DNA of 64,000 nucleotides from Kalaharituber pfeilii (lineage: Eukaryota; Ascomycota; Pezizomycetes; Pezizales; Pezizaceae): the NCBI GenBank assembly GCA_015179045.1, contig WHUZ01000013.1:1364001-1428000 (forward strand). Direction: 5' to 3'. Of the stretch, positions 1-11,421 are shown piece by piece (within the stretch, counting starts at the first letter, position 1; the number at the start of each line of letters is the position of its first letter). The notes beneath the pieces were generated by a model. That model was given only the letters and a program-made list of their open reading frames with translations. It was not told the origin of the DNA and did not search any database. The translations under genes were made by a program, and so were the position numbers.

Positions 1-208
1 ACGGGCGAGAAGGGACGGTTGGGTTTGAATTTAGCTTTGGGTGAGAGTATGGAGGCAGAAAGTACGTTTTATTCCCCCATTCGCTGACGTTGATATCCTG
101 ATGCAGTCCCCCCTCGCCTTCAACCAACCTGTCTGCGTGCTGTACCGTGGAAGCCTGTTCAGGACTAACCACTTGCACTGTTCTACACACACAGGCATCA
201 CAGTAGAT

Positions 209-2662
209 ATGAAATCTGCGTCTCATTTCAAATCACGCTCCCATGCACACCTTCCCTCCAACTCCAAATTAACAGTCGCAAACAGCAAACGTAGCTCTCA
301 AGAACCGCTTCGAAAGAAGCAGAAGAAGGAAGCATCTCGAACCGACCATGATGGTGACGACAACAGCTTGCACAATGATGACGCTCATGAAGAGGAGCAG
401 GGGGCGAGTTTTGACGAGCATGACGAGGTAGACGACAACTCCAAGGACCCAAGCTACACTCCACGTACTCCGAAACGGACAACGCAGCAGCAGAAGGTGG
501 ATTCTCTAGTTGCGAATTCGAATATCATGGCTACGACGCGGAGTATGAGAGCACATGGGCCATCGGCGACGCCTAGGAGGACGGCGGTGATAGGGAAGAC
601 GCCGGTGGTTAAACGTGAGCCGGAGGTGACGGGAGTGGATGGAGTTGGGGCTGAGGTGAGGGAGAGTGCTGCATCCGCTGCTGAGCGGAACACTACAGCT
701 ACGACAACGGTGGCTACAAGGACGGTGACGAATAGCACTTCAAGGACCACAGAAGTTCCACGAAACAAGAATGCACAGCAGACAACAATACAGGTTGAGG
801 ATGTTGCTGACTACGAGGGGAGAGAAGCAGAGGACGATAACGACTACCGTGACTTCATTCCCGAGCTCGTTGAATCTGGTAGCCCTTCCGCCCGTAATGC
901 ACCAGCAGCTTCCGCATCCCGTCGGTCCACACGCTCGTGGAAACCTGAGCTGGGACTGAACAAAGTCAAGACAGGGCGCATATCCAAGTTCAAAGAAGGG
1001 AGCATGAATGATCGCGTAAGCGCACGTCCCCCACAAGATCTCATCGACTACGCGTACAGCAACTCGAGCCCCACTACCCCAGCCCAGGGCCTTTCTTCCT
1101 CGGAGGCTAGTGGTGTCTCTCAAACTCCTACTGCTATTGCCACCCACAAGACTAGATACAAAGGCTGGCTCCGCCCGCGCTTCCTCCCGCGCAAATATAC
1201 CGGTGACGAAGCCTTCACGCTTAGCGGCTTCTTCAACAGCGTCAGGCACTTTCGCGGGCTCGAGTACTGCCGCGAAAACCTGTGGGGACCCACGAAGCAG
1301 AAGGTGTTGGATAGACTGCATGTGGATTTGCAAAAGTTTAGACAGGAGGACGAGGTAGCGCAGATCAAGAAGAAGGCGGAAGAATTGTATAGGATGAGAA
1401 AGGAGAAGGAGTGGAAGGAGATGGAGAGAAAGAAGCAAATGGCGGTAGAAGATTTGAGGAGAAGGAAGGAGAGGGAAAGGAGGAGGAAGGAGAGGTTTGA
1501 GAGATTGGAAAACGAGAGGAAGGCTGGTGGGGCGGGAGGGTTTGCAGGGAGGAAGAGGAAGTTTGGGGAGATGGCAGAGAGTTTTGGAGGTGAGGGAGAA
1601 GGGGTGGAAGGGGATAGGGTTTGGGATGAGGTAGAACAGGCACAGCAGGGTGAGGACGAGGAGGAGAAGACGGAAGTTGATGAGGATGTGGATGAAGAGA
1701 TTGAGGAAGGGGAGGAGGAACCGACTGATTGGTGTCAAACGGATGATGAAGAAAGTGATTTGGACGAGCAGGAAATCAAGGTTGTGGAGGAGTTGGTCAG
1801 GAGCGTGACGGGGAGGACGATCATTGCGATGCAGGACCCGACAACGTCTCGGGCACAAAGCACGGCGGGGTCGCGGCTTGGATCAGTGCAGACGTCTCTG
1901 GGGAGGAGGAAAGGAAGGGAGTGGGAGGACGATGGAATGGTGTTCTCGCAGGAGGCGGAGAGGCATGCGTGGGATGAGGCTGACGAGGATGAAGGCGAGG
2001 AAGAGCAGGACGAAGACGTAAGGTGTGGGCCCTCCTTCCTACAGAAAGGCAAGGCCGTGGCAGTGGAGATCGGTACCACAAGTATAACTGGCGCCAATAC
2101 CAACAGCAGCGCAAGTGTGAATGTAAAAGGGGGCGTCAAGGGACTCCCGGCGGCAATCAAAAACAAGGCATCTAAAGTGTTTGGAATTGGTTTAGGGAGT
2201 GCGAATGGGAGTGTTACAAACATGAACAGCGGTGACAAGAGGAGTAGTGTGATCAGTGGGTCGCAGCATTCCTCATCTATATCTTCGGTGTCGCGAATGC
2301 CGAGAGGGGAGGAAGTGGCGATGGAGAATGACATTCCGCCCTCATCACAAAGGCGGGTTCCAAGGGAGGATGTTTATGTTGGTGCTGATGTTGATAAGCT
2401 TACCATGCCACCTCCTCCACTACCGGAGAGGAAGTTTACGAAAAGAGAGCTGGCAAAACAGGATAGACTCAGGAAGAAGGTGGCCGAGCTGGAGGGCAAA
2501 TTGTATGAGACGTGGATGGAGCTGGAGAGGGTTGGGGGAGTGAGGGGGGGTAGATGGGGGGGAAGAGTACCGGGGAATGAAGGAGGAAGCGTTGATAGTG
2601 GGATGGGGTTGCAGGGGGAGAAGGCAGCAGGAGCGGGAGAGGGGCAACGCCAAGCATTATAA
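209..2662 (+). CDS. uncharacterised charged coiled-coil protein
   Basis: Single open exon of about 817 codons. I do not recognise the family. The frame stays open upstream of position 209, but the ATG at 209 (MKSASHF...) is preferred because an acceptor-like pyrimidine/CACAG stretch ends just before it; an ATG at 101 is possible. Residues 1-250 are Ser/Thr-rich and disordered. A block near 252-285 (GRISKFKEGSMNDR) and another at about 313-378 rich in aromatic and charged residues look folded and conserved. Residues 378-480 are almost all Lys/Glu/Arg (a coiled coil or single helix), followed by a very acidic stretch (473-530). A second coiled coil lies near 742-775. Basic runs such as RKKQKK suggest a nuclear protein. 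This is composition-based inference; no catalytic motif is visible. Confidence 0.7.
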   Translation: MKSASHFKSRSHAHLPSNSKLTVANSKRSSQEPLRKKQKKEASRTDHDGDDNSLHNDDAHEEEQGASFDEHDEVDDNSKDPSYTPRTPKRTTQQQKVDSLVANSNIMATTRSMRAHGPSATPRRTAVIGKTPVVKREPEVTGVDGVGAEVRESAASAAERNTTATTTVATRTVTNSTSRTTEVPRNKNAQQTTIQVEDVADYEGREAEDDNDYRDFIPELVESGSPSARNAPAASASRRSTRSWKPELGLNKVKTGRISKFKEGSMNDRVSARPPQDLIDYAYSNSSPTTPAQGLSSSEASGVSQTPTAIATHKTRYKGWLRPRFLPRKYTGDEAFTLSGFFNSVRHFRGLEYCRENLWGPTKQKVLDRLHVDLQKFRQEDEVAQIKKKAEELYRMRKEKEWKEMERKKQMAVEDLRRRKERERRRKERFERLENERKAGGAGGFAGRKRKFGEMAESFGGEGEGVEGDRVWDEVEQAQQGEDEEEKTEVDEDVDEEIEEGEEEPTDWCQTDDEESDLDEQEIKVVEELVRSVTGRTIIAMQDPTTSRAQSTAGSRLGSVQTSLGRRKGREWEDDGMVFSQEAERHAWDEADEDEGEEEQDEDVRCGPSFLQKGKAVAVEIGTTSITGANTNSSASVNVKGGVKGLPAAIKNKASKVFGIGLGSANGSVTNMNSGDKRSSVISGSQHSSSISSVSRMPRGEEVAMENDIPPSSQRRVPREDVYVGADVDKLTMPPPPLPERKFTKRELAKQDRLRKKVAELEGKLYETWMELERVGGVRGGRWGGRVPGNEGGSVDSGMGLQGEKAAGAGEGQRQAL

Positions 2663-4458
2663 CTTACGAAAGATTAATGAGACACATGCTGTCCAGCGGA
2701 GAGGGAGATGTTGGGGAGAGTGTAGTTGCGTGACTCGTAGCTGGTAGCTCTCTGAGGAGGCTGCAATGGGAGGGGCCGGGTGGGGACTTGGAATATGGTG
2801 TTGCTGGTCAAGTACTGGGTTGCTGGATTTGGAATGTTGGGGGACATGGTGTTGATTTTTGTCCGTTTTTGTTCTCTTTTGCACGCTGGCTTTTTGGCGA
2901 TTTTCATTTTTGTTATTTTTATATAAACCTAATCATGAACGAAAACTTGCTCTTGTCTGTTTTATTCTTCTTCGATTTTCTTTTCATCTTGGTCTTTGCT
3001 CGGCTTATCATTTGTGCGAATTTTATAATTAATCATGGTTGGCAGGGGGTTACATTTGGCTTTCGGACGGGCAGGCTATGGATGGGTCTGCATTCATTCA
3101 TTTGGTTCATATGTTGTTTTCATTGTAGGGAATTCATTTTATTTATATTTATATTTCTTTTCGTCCTTGAATCACTGGCCAGAGCCGGGGACGGAGTGGC
3201 GGAATTTCCCTTTTGCTAAAGTATACGTATTTACACACATACACACACACTTTTTTTTTTTTTTTGGTTTTGCAGTGACGAGTTTCCTTTGTTATTCTTA
3301 AAATTTTTTTCTTTTTCTGTGGTGAAGGGGAAAGGTGTAGGCGAAATGATATATATATATATACTAGTGGTGTAAACTTGACATGAATTTAACGATATTT
3401 CTCTTTTTATGACATGGGTTTTGATGTCTATAAGTGGACTATATATGTTAAGTTTGGTTAAGATGGTGGAGTTGGATATTATATATATCTATTTGAGGGA
3501 TCCGAAGGTTGAGTGAGGTGCGAGGTGGGGGAATGGGGAGAGCGGGGATTGGGGAGCGATGGGAATTCGGAGTGGAAGTTACCCTGATAATATTTGTTTT
3601 GAATCTGGAAACAAAACACAAACCCTTTTGTGTCGCGAGACATGTAGCCGAGCCCCCCTCCTCCACTTGTCATTTTCCTTTCGCAGCGTGCCACTTATAC
3701 AACGTGGAGTGTCAATAACATCATTCTGGTCTATCTACTGATCAAATCTGAGAAGATGTGACACAAACTGGAAGCAAGGAATTGTTGTAAAAAAAGGAAA
3801 TATTACATGTGTGGCAATTTGTAGCGACATTTGGTGATAAGTGTAAGCTTGTATCGCTTAATTTGCAAAATTTCGATGCAAAGAGAGCTTCTGCATTTGA
3901 GGTAAATGTCGATCAGGCTTCCAAAAGCCACGAGCTGAGTGGTGTTGATAGATACCCACGAGACTATGGCATGCCCGCTCATTCAGTGGTTTCCACTGTC
4001 ACGCGTCCAAAACTTGAAGAGTTTAGAATTCACGGTGTACACTACAACCGGGTAGGATTGCGTAGCCTGTCACGCAAGAGTTGGTGTCTCTACCTACTTC
4101 AACATTTTGAGGCATTGTAGCCTTGTTTTCCGGTATGAAGATTTAGCCAAAGTGGGACAGCTCTTAGGCTGGAAGTGCTATAACACTGAAGCCACAAACT
4201 TGCATAGAGTAATCATGTGATTGATTCTGCATCCATGTATATTACATAAACAAGTTCACCTGCATAAGCCCGGAAGGGCAAACCCTACGTCCGCACTTTC
4301 CACACCACCTGTCAAGTGTGGGAATTCACGTTAGCGGTTCTCATTTGCAATTCGGGGAGAGTCAACGCCAAAGAAACCGAAGACATCATCACCAACGGAC
4401 CGGTAATTCGGATACCTTAACGGCCTCAGAACCTCCAGTTAATACAAAATCTACACCA
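2663..4458. other. intergenic, AT-rich with simple repeats
   Basis: No supportable gene. It holds T-rich 3' flank sequence, an AC-repeat/T15 tract near 3236-3266, a short TA microsatellite near 3350-3362 and scattered short open frames without recognisable motifs. The end of the stretch is the leader of the uL23 gene. It stays in frame with the uL23 start from 4318, so a longer N-terminus cannot be excluded. Confidence 0.5.
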
Positions 4459-5136
4459 ATGCCACTAAAACCGAAGGCTCCTGCGGGCAAAGGTAAAAGT
4501 GAACCTCTGACCGTACGGTACAAATTTGGCGGAAATTGATGGTGCAAATTCTGGACAACGCTGACATAGTCTCGGTTCACCAGGCCCAAAATCTTCTGCG
4601 GCAAAGAAGGCTGCTGATGCTAAAAAGGCGGCGTTGAAGGGGACGCAATCCAAGATCCACAAAAAAGTCATAACCTCAACCAGCTTCCGCCGACCAAAGA
4701 CCCAGATCCTTCCTCGTACTCCGAAGTACCCCCGCAAGTCCGTTCCCCACTTGCCACGATTGGACGAGTACAAGGTCATTATCCATCCTCTCAACACCGA
4801 GTCAGCAATGAAGAAAATTGAGGAGAATAACACCCTGGTTTTCATTGTCGACGTCAGGGCCAACAAGAGACAAATTAAGGATTCCATCAAGAAGCTGTAC
4901 GATGTGGACTGCGTTAAGGTTAACACTCTGATCAGGTGCGTTGGAATAACTCATCATACTATGATTGTTTTATGTGGATGAATCGGCTTGGATATCTCTT
5001 GGGTGGAGTAATGTTACTGACCAGTGTTACTTTCTTCTGGCTGTCTAGGCCTGATGGAACAAAGAAGGCCTTCGCTCGCTTAACCGCAGATACAGATGCT
5101 CTTGATGTTGCCGCAACCAAACTTGGCATCGTCTAA
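4459..5136 (+). CDS. RPL25: 60S ribosomal protein uL23 (L25/L23a)
   Basis: Large-subunit ribosomal protein that binds 25S rRNA at the exit tunnel and docks nascent-chain factors. Exons are 4459-4492, 4584-4935 and 5049-5136 (474 nt, 157 aa). Both introns have good sites: GTAAAA..CAG with CTGAC upstream, and GTGCGT..TAG. The protein begins [12 protein letters not shown], followed by a Lys/Ala-rich eukaryotic extension. The conserved body runs from [20 protein letters not shown] through [20 protein letters not shown] to the C-terminal [12 protein letters not shown]...LGIV. Length and architecture match fungal uL23. The frame is intact across all three exons, unlike several other genes in this window. 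The only doubt is the start codon, since an in-frame ATG exists at 4318; 4459 gives the normal length. Confidence 0.95.
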
Positions 5137-7068
5137 TTCGTCCCCTCTATGCCTGGAGATGTTTCCTTTGCGGTTTACTGTCGCGTTTGGTTGGTTGTTT
5201 TTTCTGTTGGGGTTCTGGGTTCATTTGCAGAAAAATTACCTTTTACAATAAACGGATGGGGTGGTCTAGGTTTTCAGGAGTGGGGATGGCATAAGGGAGT
5301 GAGTGAGTGAGTGAGTGGGAATATATGCAGGATATGGGTGAGTTCGGTCAATTCTTGATCGCGGTGGAATAGACGCCTCTCTCACACATAACGCACACGA
5401 CAAACGAGACTATATACAAGCATGTGTACATTGAAGCTGGAGAAGGAGGTGCTTGATTTTGATATGGAGTGGAGCGTAGGGTGGAAACCCCTTCATACCT
5501 GCTCCCTGTGAACGAACTTCGGGGCCAGCTTGCAGCTCGATGAGAAAAGCCAGTCAGCCAGAACAATCAAGAAGCAGGGGAGGGAAATACCATTAACATT
5601 CCATCATGATTTCAACAAATCTTCACGTCCTGTTTTACACAATCTCACAAAGCCTCCACTATGTCCTATTTTCTTTTGTTGTCCTATAACCTCCCTAGTT
5701 TATGCATCTTTTCTTGCTCCTGCAGTCCTCTACTTCATGTGTGTGTCTAGCTTTCATGTCTCTACTTTTCATTTATATGGCGGAGTATTGGAATCTTTTT
5801 TTCTAGGTTTAAAACAAAGAACGGGAAAAGTGATGTAGACGCTGGGCACGAGATGAAATGTAGACTCGTTTCGTATGATCATCTGTGAATGTAGGGTGAT
5901 TTTGAGCCTGATAGCCATCATTTGGTTGCTTAAGTACAACTCTCAAACCTACTTAGAGTCTTGTAAACCACCCCCCCTGATTGAAGCACCCAATTGCACG
6001 TTCAGTTAAAATGTTGTCTGGTTGACTTCCCCTGAGCTAACACACAGAGACCCAAGGCCGTGTACTGAATTTCCTGTTTGATCTATGAACTTGACTACTG
6101 CATGGTGATGGTCACAATAATTGACATTTGCTCATGCGAAAAAATTCCCCGAAGATCGTGAAAGGCGTGTGAGAAATGTGTAGATGATGGTAAGGTATCT
6201 TGTATATGCTCCGCTTGAAATGAGCCGTACTTTCGGTACAAATTGAGGTAAAATTGGCAATTCGGAAGCTTTCACTTTTTCGCTTTTTGGATGGAAGATT
6301 CAAATCCTTCTCACTTAATAACTGCCAGTACATTTGCTAGGAATGGTGAATATGCGAACTCAAAGTGTACGACGCGGGGCGGGGGCTCGGCTGCATGTCT
6401 TGCGACACCAAGAGATAATAGCTAGGTAAATAGGTGCCGGCACTGATTAAACTGGGGAGGAAAACCTGTAAGTATGATGTGATATTGCAAGTACTTGGTG
6501 AAGGTCACCTGTTGAGGAAAGCGGCTGTGGCTGTGGTGCAAAAGAGCGTGTGGGGAGCTTTCCCGTACAACATCAAACCACCGTAAGGCAATGAAAACAT
6601 CTGCCTACTTCAAGTGCTCACTTCTCACACCCGTAATCGGTACCCCTTCAGTACTTAAGTTGTTCTAGTGCGGATCGCGACCTACGTGTTTATTGGCGGG
6701 AGCCTTACAGTTACCAGTGGATACTATATGTAGCTAAGTCTGACTGATTACCCTTCATACTGTTCAGCCGCAGTCGAAATACTTATCCCTCAGGAGCTCA
6801 TAGTGTTTTCCACAGAATCAATTACCTAGGAGTCTCGTGTCGCTGTATCCGAAATATCTTCTTCCTACCGCTCAACGAAATTTTACAATATAACCGACGT
6901 TCCGATTTTCGGATCCTTCTCACTTCCTGGAGTGTGTGAGCTCGTGTCGAGACTGAAGGATTGTCCCAAGTCTTGACACATTGTAAACAACATTACCCCG
7001 ATATTAAATGATCATTAGAGACTGACATCCTTCATTTAGATTTGATCTGTTTTATCCTCGTCACAGTC
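5137..7068. other. intergenic, no gene seen
   Basis: Contains the uL23 3' flank, a short (GAGT)5 microsatellite near 5297-5316, and otherwise mixed sequence with short open frames only. The last 300 bases are the presumed promoter of the receptor locus. No RNA gene or transposon ends were seen. Confidence 0.5.
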
Positions 7069-9115
7069 ATGGAAGCAGTCGGCCTTGCCATCGGAATTGT
7101 TGAACTGGCTGGACAACTGTCCAAAGTCAGTCAAGAGTGGTCTAACATCTTTTCGGAAATGAAGGAAATCGGCTATGCACCTGACTATGTATTGCACGAT
7201 CTCCGGACAGAAGGGCTTCGTCTCAAGCAGTGGGAGCAAGCCTGGGGGTTAGGTGATGTCTCCAGCCAGCTGCAGCAACTGCAAGGCCTTGATCCTAAAG
7301 ATGAGCGGTATAGATATGCAGTTGCTTGTCTAGCCAGGATAGTTGCTGAGTTTGCAAAGGTTGCAGAATTGCAAGCACGGTATCAAAGCAAACCAGAGAA
7401 GGACGACAGGCATGGAAAACGGAACATTCGTCTCGGGGTTGGAGTTGGGCGTCTGTTATCCAAGATTCGGTCCAAATCTCCACGTCTAGGGGCTTCTTCG
7501 AATGCTAGTCGACCTACAAGTCCCAGCTCTCTGACTTCAAATTCGGGTCTTACTTCTGTTGACCTTAAACTTTTAGAAAATCCAAAGATCCTCACCAATA
7601 AGCAGCTCCTTCCAGGGCTTGACGAAGAAATTGCTTCTCTTAGTAGAGTTGCTCAAAAGATGCAGCAATCTGTGCCTTTTATACCGCAAGCTACGCTGGG
7701 CAAACACGGACAAAGGAGCTAGTAGGCCAGCTAACATATTATATCAATGGCCTCTTCAATGTATTACGACCAGATGCTACCTTTCCCAGGATGCCCCAGA
7801 CTAGATTACTAAACTTATCCTTTGACATCCCTTCAGCCTTCCCAATCTTCGATGGAATTTGGATTTTGAGCAGCTAAGGCGAAAGATAGAGGATGGTTCA
7901 GCCACAATGGATATCATCCAGGTAGTGCTTTATGGGATGGGCGGTGTAGGGAAGACACAGCTTGCATTGGAATATGTTTACCGCCATTCTGGAGACTACT
8001 CATCAGTGTTTTGGATTAATGCGGCTAGCGAACAGACCATGAAAATTAGTATCACTCACATTATGCAGCAGCTTATCAAACATCATGCGAAGCTCTCAGA
8101 CAAGCCAGATTATAAACACATTGGCCAACTACTGGGCATGGCTTGCAAGCTCGATTCAACAGGATTGTTTACTGTACAGCAATCAAGTGAGGAACAACAT
8201 GTCATCAATGCTGTCAAGGAATGGTTAACTGCAAAGGACAATACGAAATGGCTACTTGTATTTGACAATCTTGACGATCTCGAATCTTTCGACATCAATG
8301 ACTTATTCCATCTGCACTTCATGGGACTGTGATTATTACTAGCAGAAGGCCTGAGAGTACACAGGAACGAAAGGGGTTAGAAGTTCAGCAAATGGATTAT
8401 AGTGAGGCAAAGGAGTTACTCTTCAAAAGCGCAAAACTAGATTTTGAGAAGCTTCCTCCAGATGGTAAGTGAAGCTTAGCCAAACGTGCTTCCTGCTATA
8501 GTTCAGACTGTTAATGCTAATGTATATAGAACTCCTGCATGTAAAAGAAGTTGCTGCAACAACTGTGCAGAAACTTGAATGCCTGCCACTTGCTATAGCT
8601 CAGGCTGGAGCATACATTCATGTTCGCAAGTATTCGTTTGGTCGCTATCTTAGAGAGTATAAGGCCAATGTTACTCATCTTTTGAGCAAGGATTGGAAGA
8701 TTGGAAAACATAACAGATTTGTCTTTGCTGCATGGGATCTGTCATTCAAGGCAATTCAGAACCAGAATCCTGAGGCTGCAGAGTTGTTGTTATTATGTGG
8801 ATTTTTTTGACAATAATGACATATGCGAGGAGTTGCTGCGACGAGGAATGAAATTACCAATGGATGGTAGGTACAACTATCTGCCAATGAAGAAACATAA
8901 ATGGTCACTCACACTTGTTACAGACACAAGCTTAGGAGGCTTGATCCAGATATTGTTCTCATACTCGATAGCAATCAGGAAGGATCAAGATGATAGTTTT
9001 AGCATCCACCCACTAGTTCATTTATGGACTCAAAGAAAACTGGAGACAGATCCTGAAAGATATAGAAAGAAAGCGACCGAGGCGTTTATTATCGTTGCAT
9101 CTGCAATTGTTATTC

Positions 9116-9180
9116 CTGACAACAACCGCTTTTTTTTTTTTTTTTTTTTATTTCATTACTCGCATGCTGACAACAACCGC
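9116..9180. mobile_element. 37-bp poly(T) insertion with 14-bp target duplication
   Basis: A perfect 14-bp direct repeat (CTGACAACAACCGC) occurs at 9116-9129 and 9167-9180. Between the copies lie 20 Ts and 17 more bases. This is the footprint expected from retroposition of a short polyadenylated sequence inserted in antisense. Insert plus duplication is 51 bp, so the receptor frame is kept and gains a run of six phenylalanines. Confidence 0.7.
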
Positions 9181-9360
9181 GAGGTGAAGGAATGGGTTTT
9201 TAACCGGCGGATTCTGTCACATATTATTGCCATAGAAAGGCAAATGAAGACTTTGGCAATGGAAAACAAGGAGATACTACGAGCAGTAGACAAGCTGCAG
9301 ACAGTTTATTTGGACCATGGCTATTTGAGGAAAGCTGAAGAGATGTGTTATACTGGCTGA

Positions 9361-10125
9361 AAATGAGAGGTTACTGGGCACAGATCATATAGATACTCTT
9401 TCTACGGCCAATAACATGGCAGTAGTATTTCATAAGCAAGGGCAATACAGCAAGGCGCTGGAGTTTTATAAACGTGCATTGGCTGGGAGAGAAAAGATAC
9501 TAGGTAAAGACCACCCAAACAGCCTTCTTAAAGTCAACAACGTGGCAGGAGTATTTGAAGAGCATGGACAGTATAATAAGGCAGTGGAATTTATGAGCGT
9601 GCATTGGCAGGGAACGAGAAGGTATTGGGGGCAGACCATCCAACGACTCTTGGTATAGTGAGCAACATGGCAGAAGTATTTCTACAGCAAGGACAGTATA
9701 ATAAGGCACTGGAGTTTTCTGAGCGTGCATTGGTAGGGGAAGAGCGGGCATTTGGGGCAGAATATCCAGATACCCTTGGTACAGTGAAGAACATGGCAAT
9801 AGTATTTCAACAGCAAGGACAGTATATTAAGGCACTGGAACTATATGAGCGTGCATTGGCAGGGAGAGAAAAGATACTGGGTGCAGATCGCCCAGATACC
9901 CTTGAGACGGTCTACAGCATGGGAACACTATTTCAAGAGCAAGGACAATATAATAAGGCACTAGAGTTGTATGAGCGTGCGTTGGCTGGGCAAGAAAAGG
10001 CACTAGGGATAGATCACCAATCAACCATGAAGACTATCGGAAACATGGCCGGTTCATTCGAAGCCATTGGACAGTCGAAAAAGGCTCAGGAGTTGCGAGA
10101 GCGAGCATCCAGAGGGAGTTCCACC
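9361..10125 (+). repeat. TPR-coding tandem repeat, ~126-bp unit
   Basis: About six successive 126-bp units encode the TPRs of the receptor. Adjacent units share long nearly identical stretches, for example CAAGGACAGTATAATAAGGC recurring with one or two changes. This suggests recent unit duplication or homogenisation. Confidence 0.85.
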
Positions 10126-10452
10126 AACGCTGGCATATAACATACATGCAATGAGGTGATAGTTTTATAAAAGAGGTACAGACAATGAATAATCTGATAC
10201 CTGACAAACGAAGGCGTTCATATACTAGGACAGCATGAGGCCTACATATAGGTACAATACTAATTCCAACTGTTTCAATAGTGCAGCTATCAATGACCTA
10301 TCTCAATACTTTTAACTTACCACGGGATGGTAGAATCGACGAGCGAAAGGACAGATTCTGTCGATATATTGGACCGACAGTTTTGTGAGGGATAAACTCA
10401 CAATCATAATTGCAGAAAAAGGGCGATAGAAGTCAGAGTGTGTTGTGGGCCA

Positions 10453-10493
10453 ATTTTATTTTATTTTATTTTATTTTATTTTATTTATTTTTA
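10453..10493. repeat. (TTTTA)n microsatellite
   Basis: About seven TTTTA units, slightly imperfect at the end. It marks the boundary between the receptor's 3' flank and the repeat island. Confidence 0.9.
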
Positions 10494-10709
10494 TCCCCCT
10501 CCACATGAGAGTTGCATAAATTGAAGCTTGCTAATCTAGGAATGGCGGAATCGAAGAGCACAGAATGATTACTTGCACTGGAATAGAATTGAATTAATAA
10601 ATGGCTGTGGAAGAACAAAAGGATTGCTAAAAGTTCATTATAACGTATGTAATCGGAAGACACTGCACGTCGGTGAATATCATTGAAGAGGAGAATGGAG
10701 ATAATACTT

Positions 10710-11158
10710 AATTAGGAAATAATATTCATTTATTAAATATGATACGAGCGAAGGGCTTTGCAGCGGAGTTAGTGAGCATAAGGCAACAGAATGCAATACA
10801 GTCAGAAAGCAGTATGCGAGCGGTCAACGGAGGTACAGTTCAGAAATATTAGCTGGGATACCAAAGATGGTTTGATTCCCCATCTTTAGTTGTCCCTGTG
10901 TCCCAGAGGACACCCGCCATAACATATATTCCCTCCTATATAAAGTTGTATGTGGGACATCAAATCCTCATTTACCAAAATTGGGACACTCAACTTGGTG
11001 TCCCAGACTGAGCATTATGCGGGAGTAGTAAAAGATATAAAAATATGGCGCAGGCGGCCGAGAAGCCTAGTTAATTAGTGGACACCCCCCCATAGAAGGG
11101 GTTTGGTGCACTAATGGATGAACTGGGTCACACTACGGTATGTGACCCTGTCAGTTTT
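10710..11158 (+). repeat. dispersed repeat R1, copy 1
   Basis: First of four diverged copies by eye. Shared landmarks, in order, are TTAGGAAAT.AATTCAT, a GCAGCGaAGaGC block, GACACTCAACTTGGTGTCCC, a tATGCgGGA..TAAAAGATA block, GAGAAGCCTA and a CTGGGTCACA block. It runs directly into a fragment of the nuclease-like gene family, so R1 may be that family's 5' leader. Confidence 0.6.
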
Positions 11159-11410
11159 AACAGGAGCGTCAGATTGCAGTATACATAAGCTCACAAACAA
11201 CAAAAGATCACTTGAGCTCGTTCAAACATGTTAAGATTGTCGACATAACAATTGCTAAGGAGGCTACCGAGAACAGCTGGAGAGTGGTTCACTTACATGA
11301 TTGGTTACCCTAATACTGAGACATGAGTCAAGGAACTTATTGATCAATCGGCAGGATTCCACAAAACGATTGGTGATGATAACACGAACCTGAAGAGAAG
11401 CCTAATACAA
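11159..11410 (+). pseudogene. 5' fragment of nuclease-like gene family (copy C)
   Basis: Aligns by eye with the 5' part of the minus-strand copy at 14251-15264. Both share sequence coding for a QTTKDHLSSFKHVKIVD-type peptide and the later TTGATCAATyGGCAGGAT block. Frame changes and stops prevent a continuous protein. Only the N-terminal part is present. Confidence 0.5.
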
Positions 11411-11421
11411 AGTATAAGATT

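Larger units (their letters stand above)
7069..10140 (+). pseudogene. NOD-like receptor, HeLo-like / NB-ARC / TPR, multiply frameshifted
   Basis: Fungal NLRs pair a cell-death N-terminal domain with a nucleotide-binding switch and a sensor repeat domain. The start MEAVGLAIGIVELAG and following helices (RLKQWEQAWGLG) resemble the HeLo domain. The NB-ARC region shows Walker A (YGMGGVGKTQLALEY), Walker B (WLLVFDNLDDL), GTVIITSRR and LPLAIAQAGAYI. A TPR array of 42-residue units (QGQYNKALELYERALAG type) ends the protein. A clean intron lies at 8465-8529 (GTAAGT..TATAG). The homologous reading must change frame near 7690, 7712, 7855, 8318, 8802-8808 (a T7 run where six fit), 9348 and 9590-9592 (TTT where four fit). 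Seven breaks in 3 kb point to a decayed gene, although homopolymer errors may account for some. What is seen is the motifs and breaks; the function comes from the family. Confidence 0.85.
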
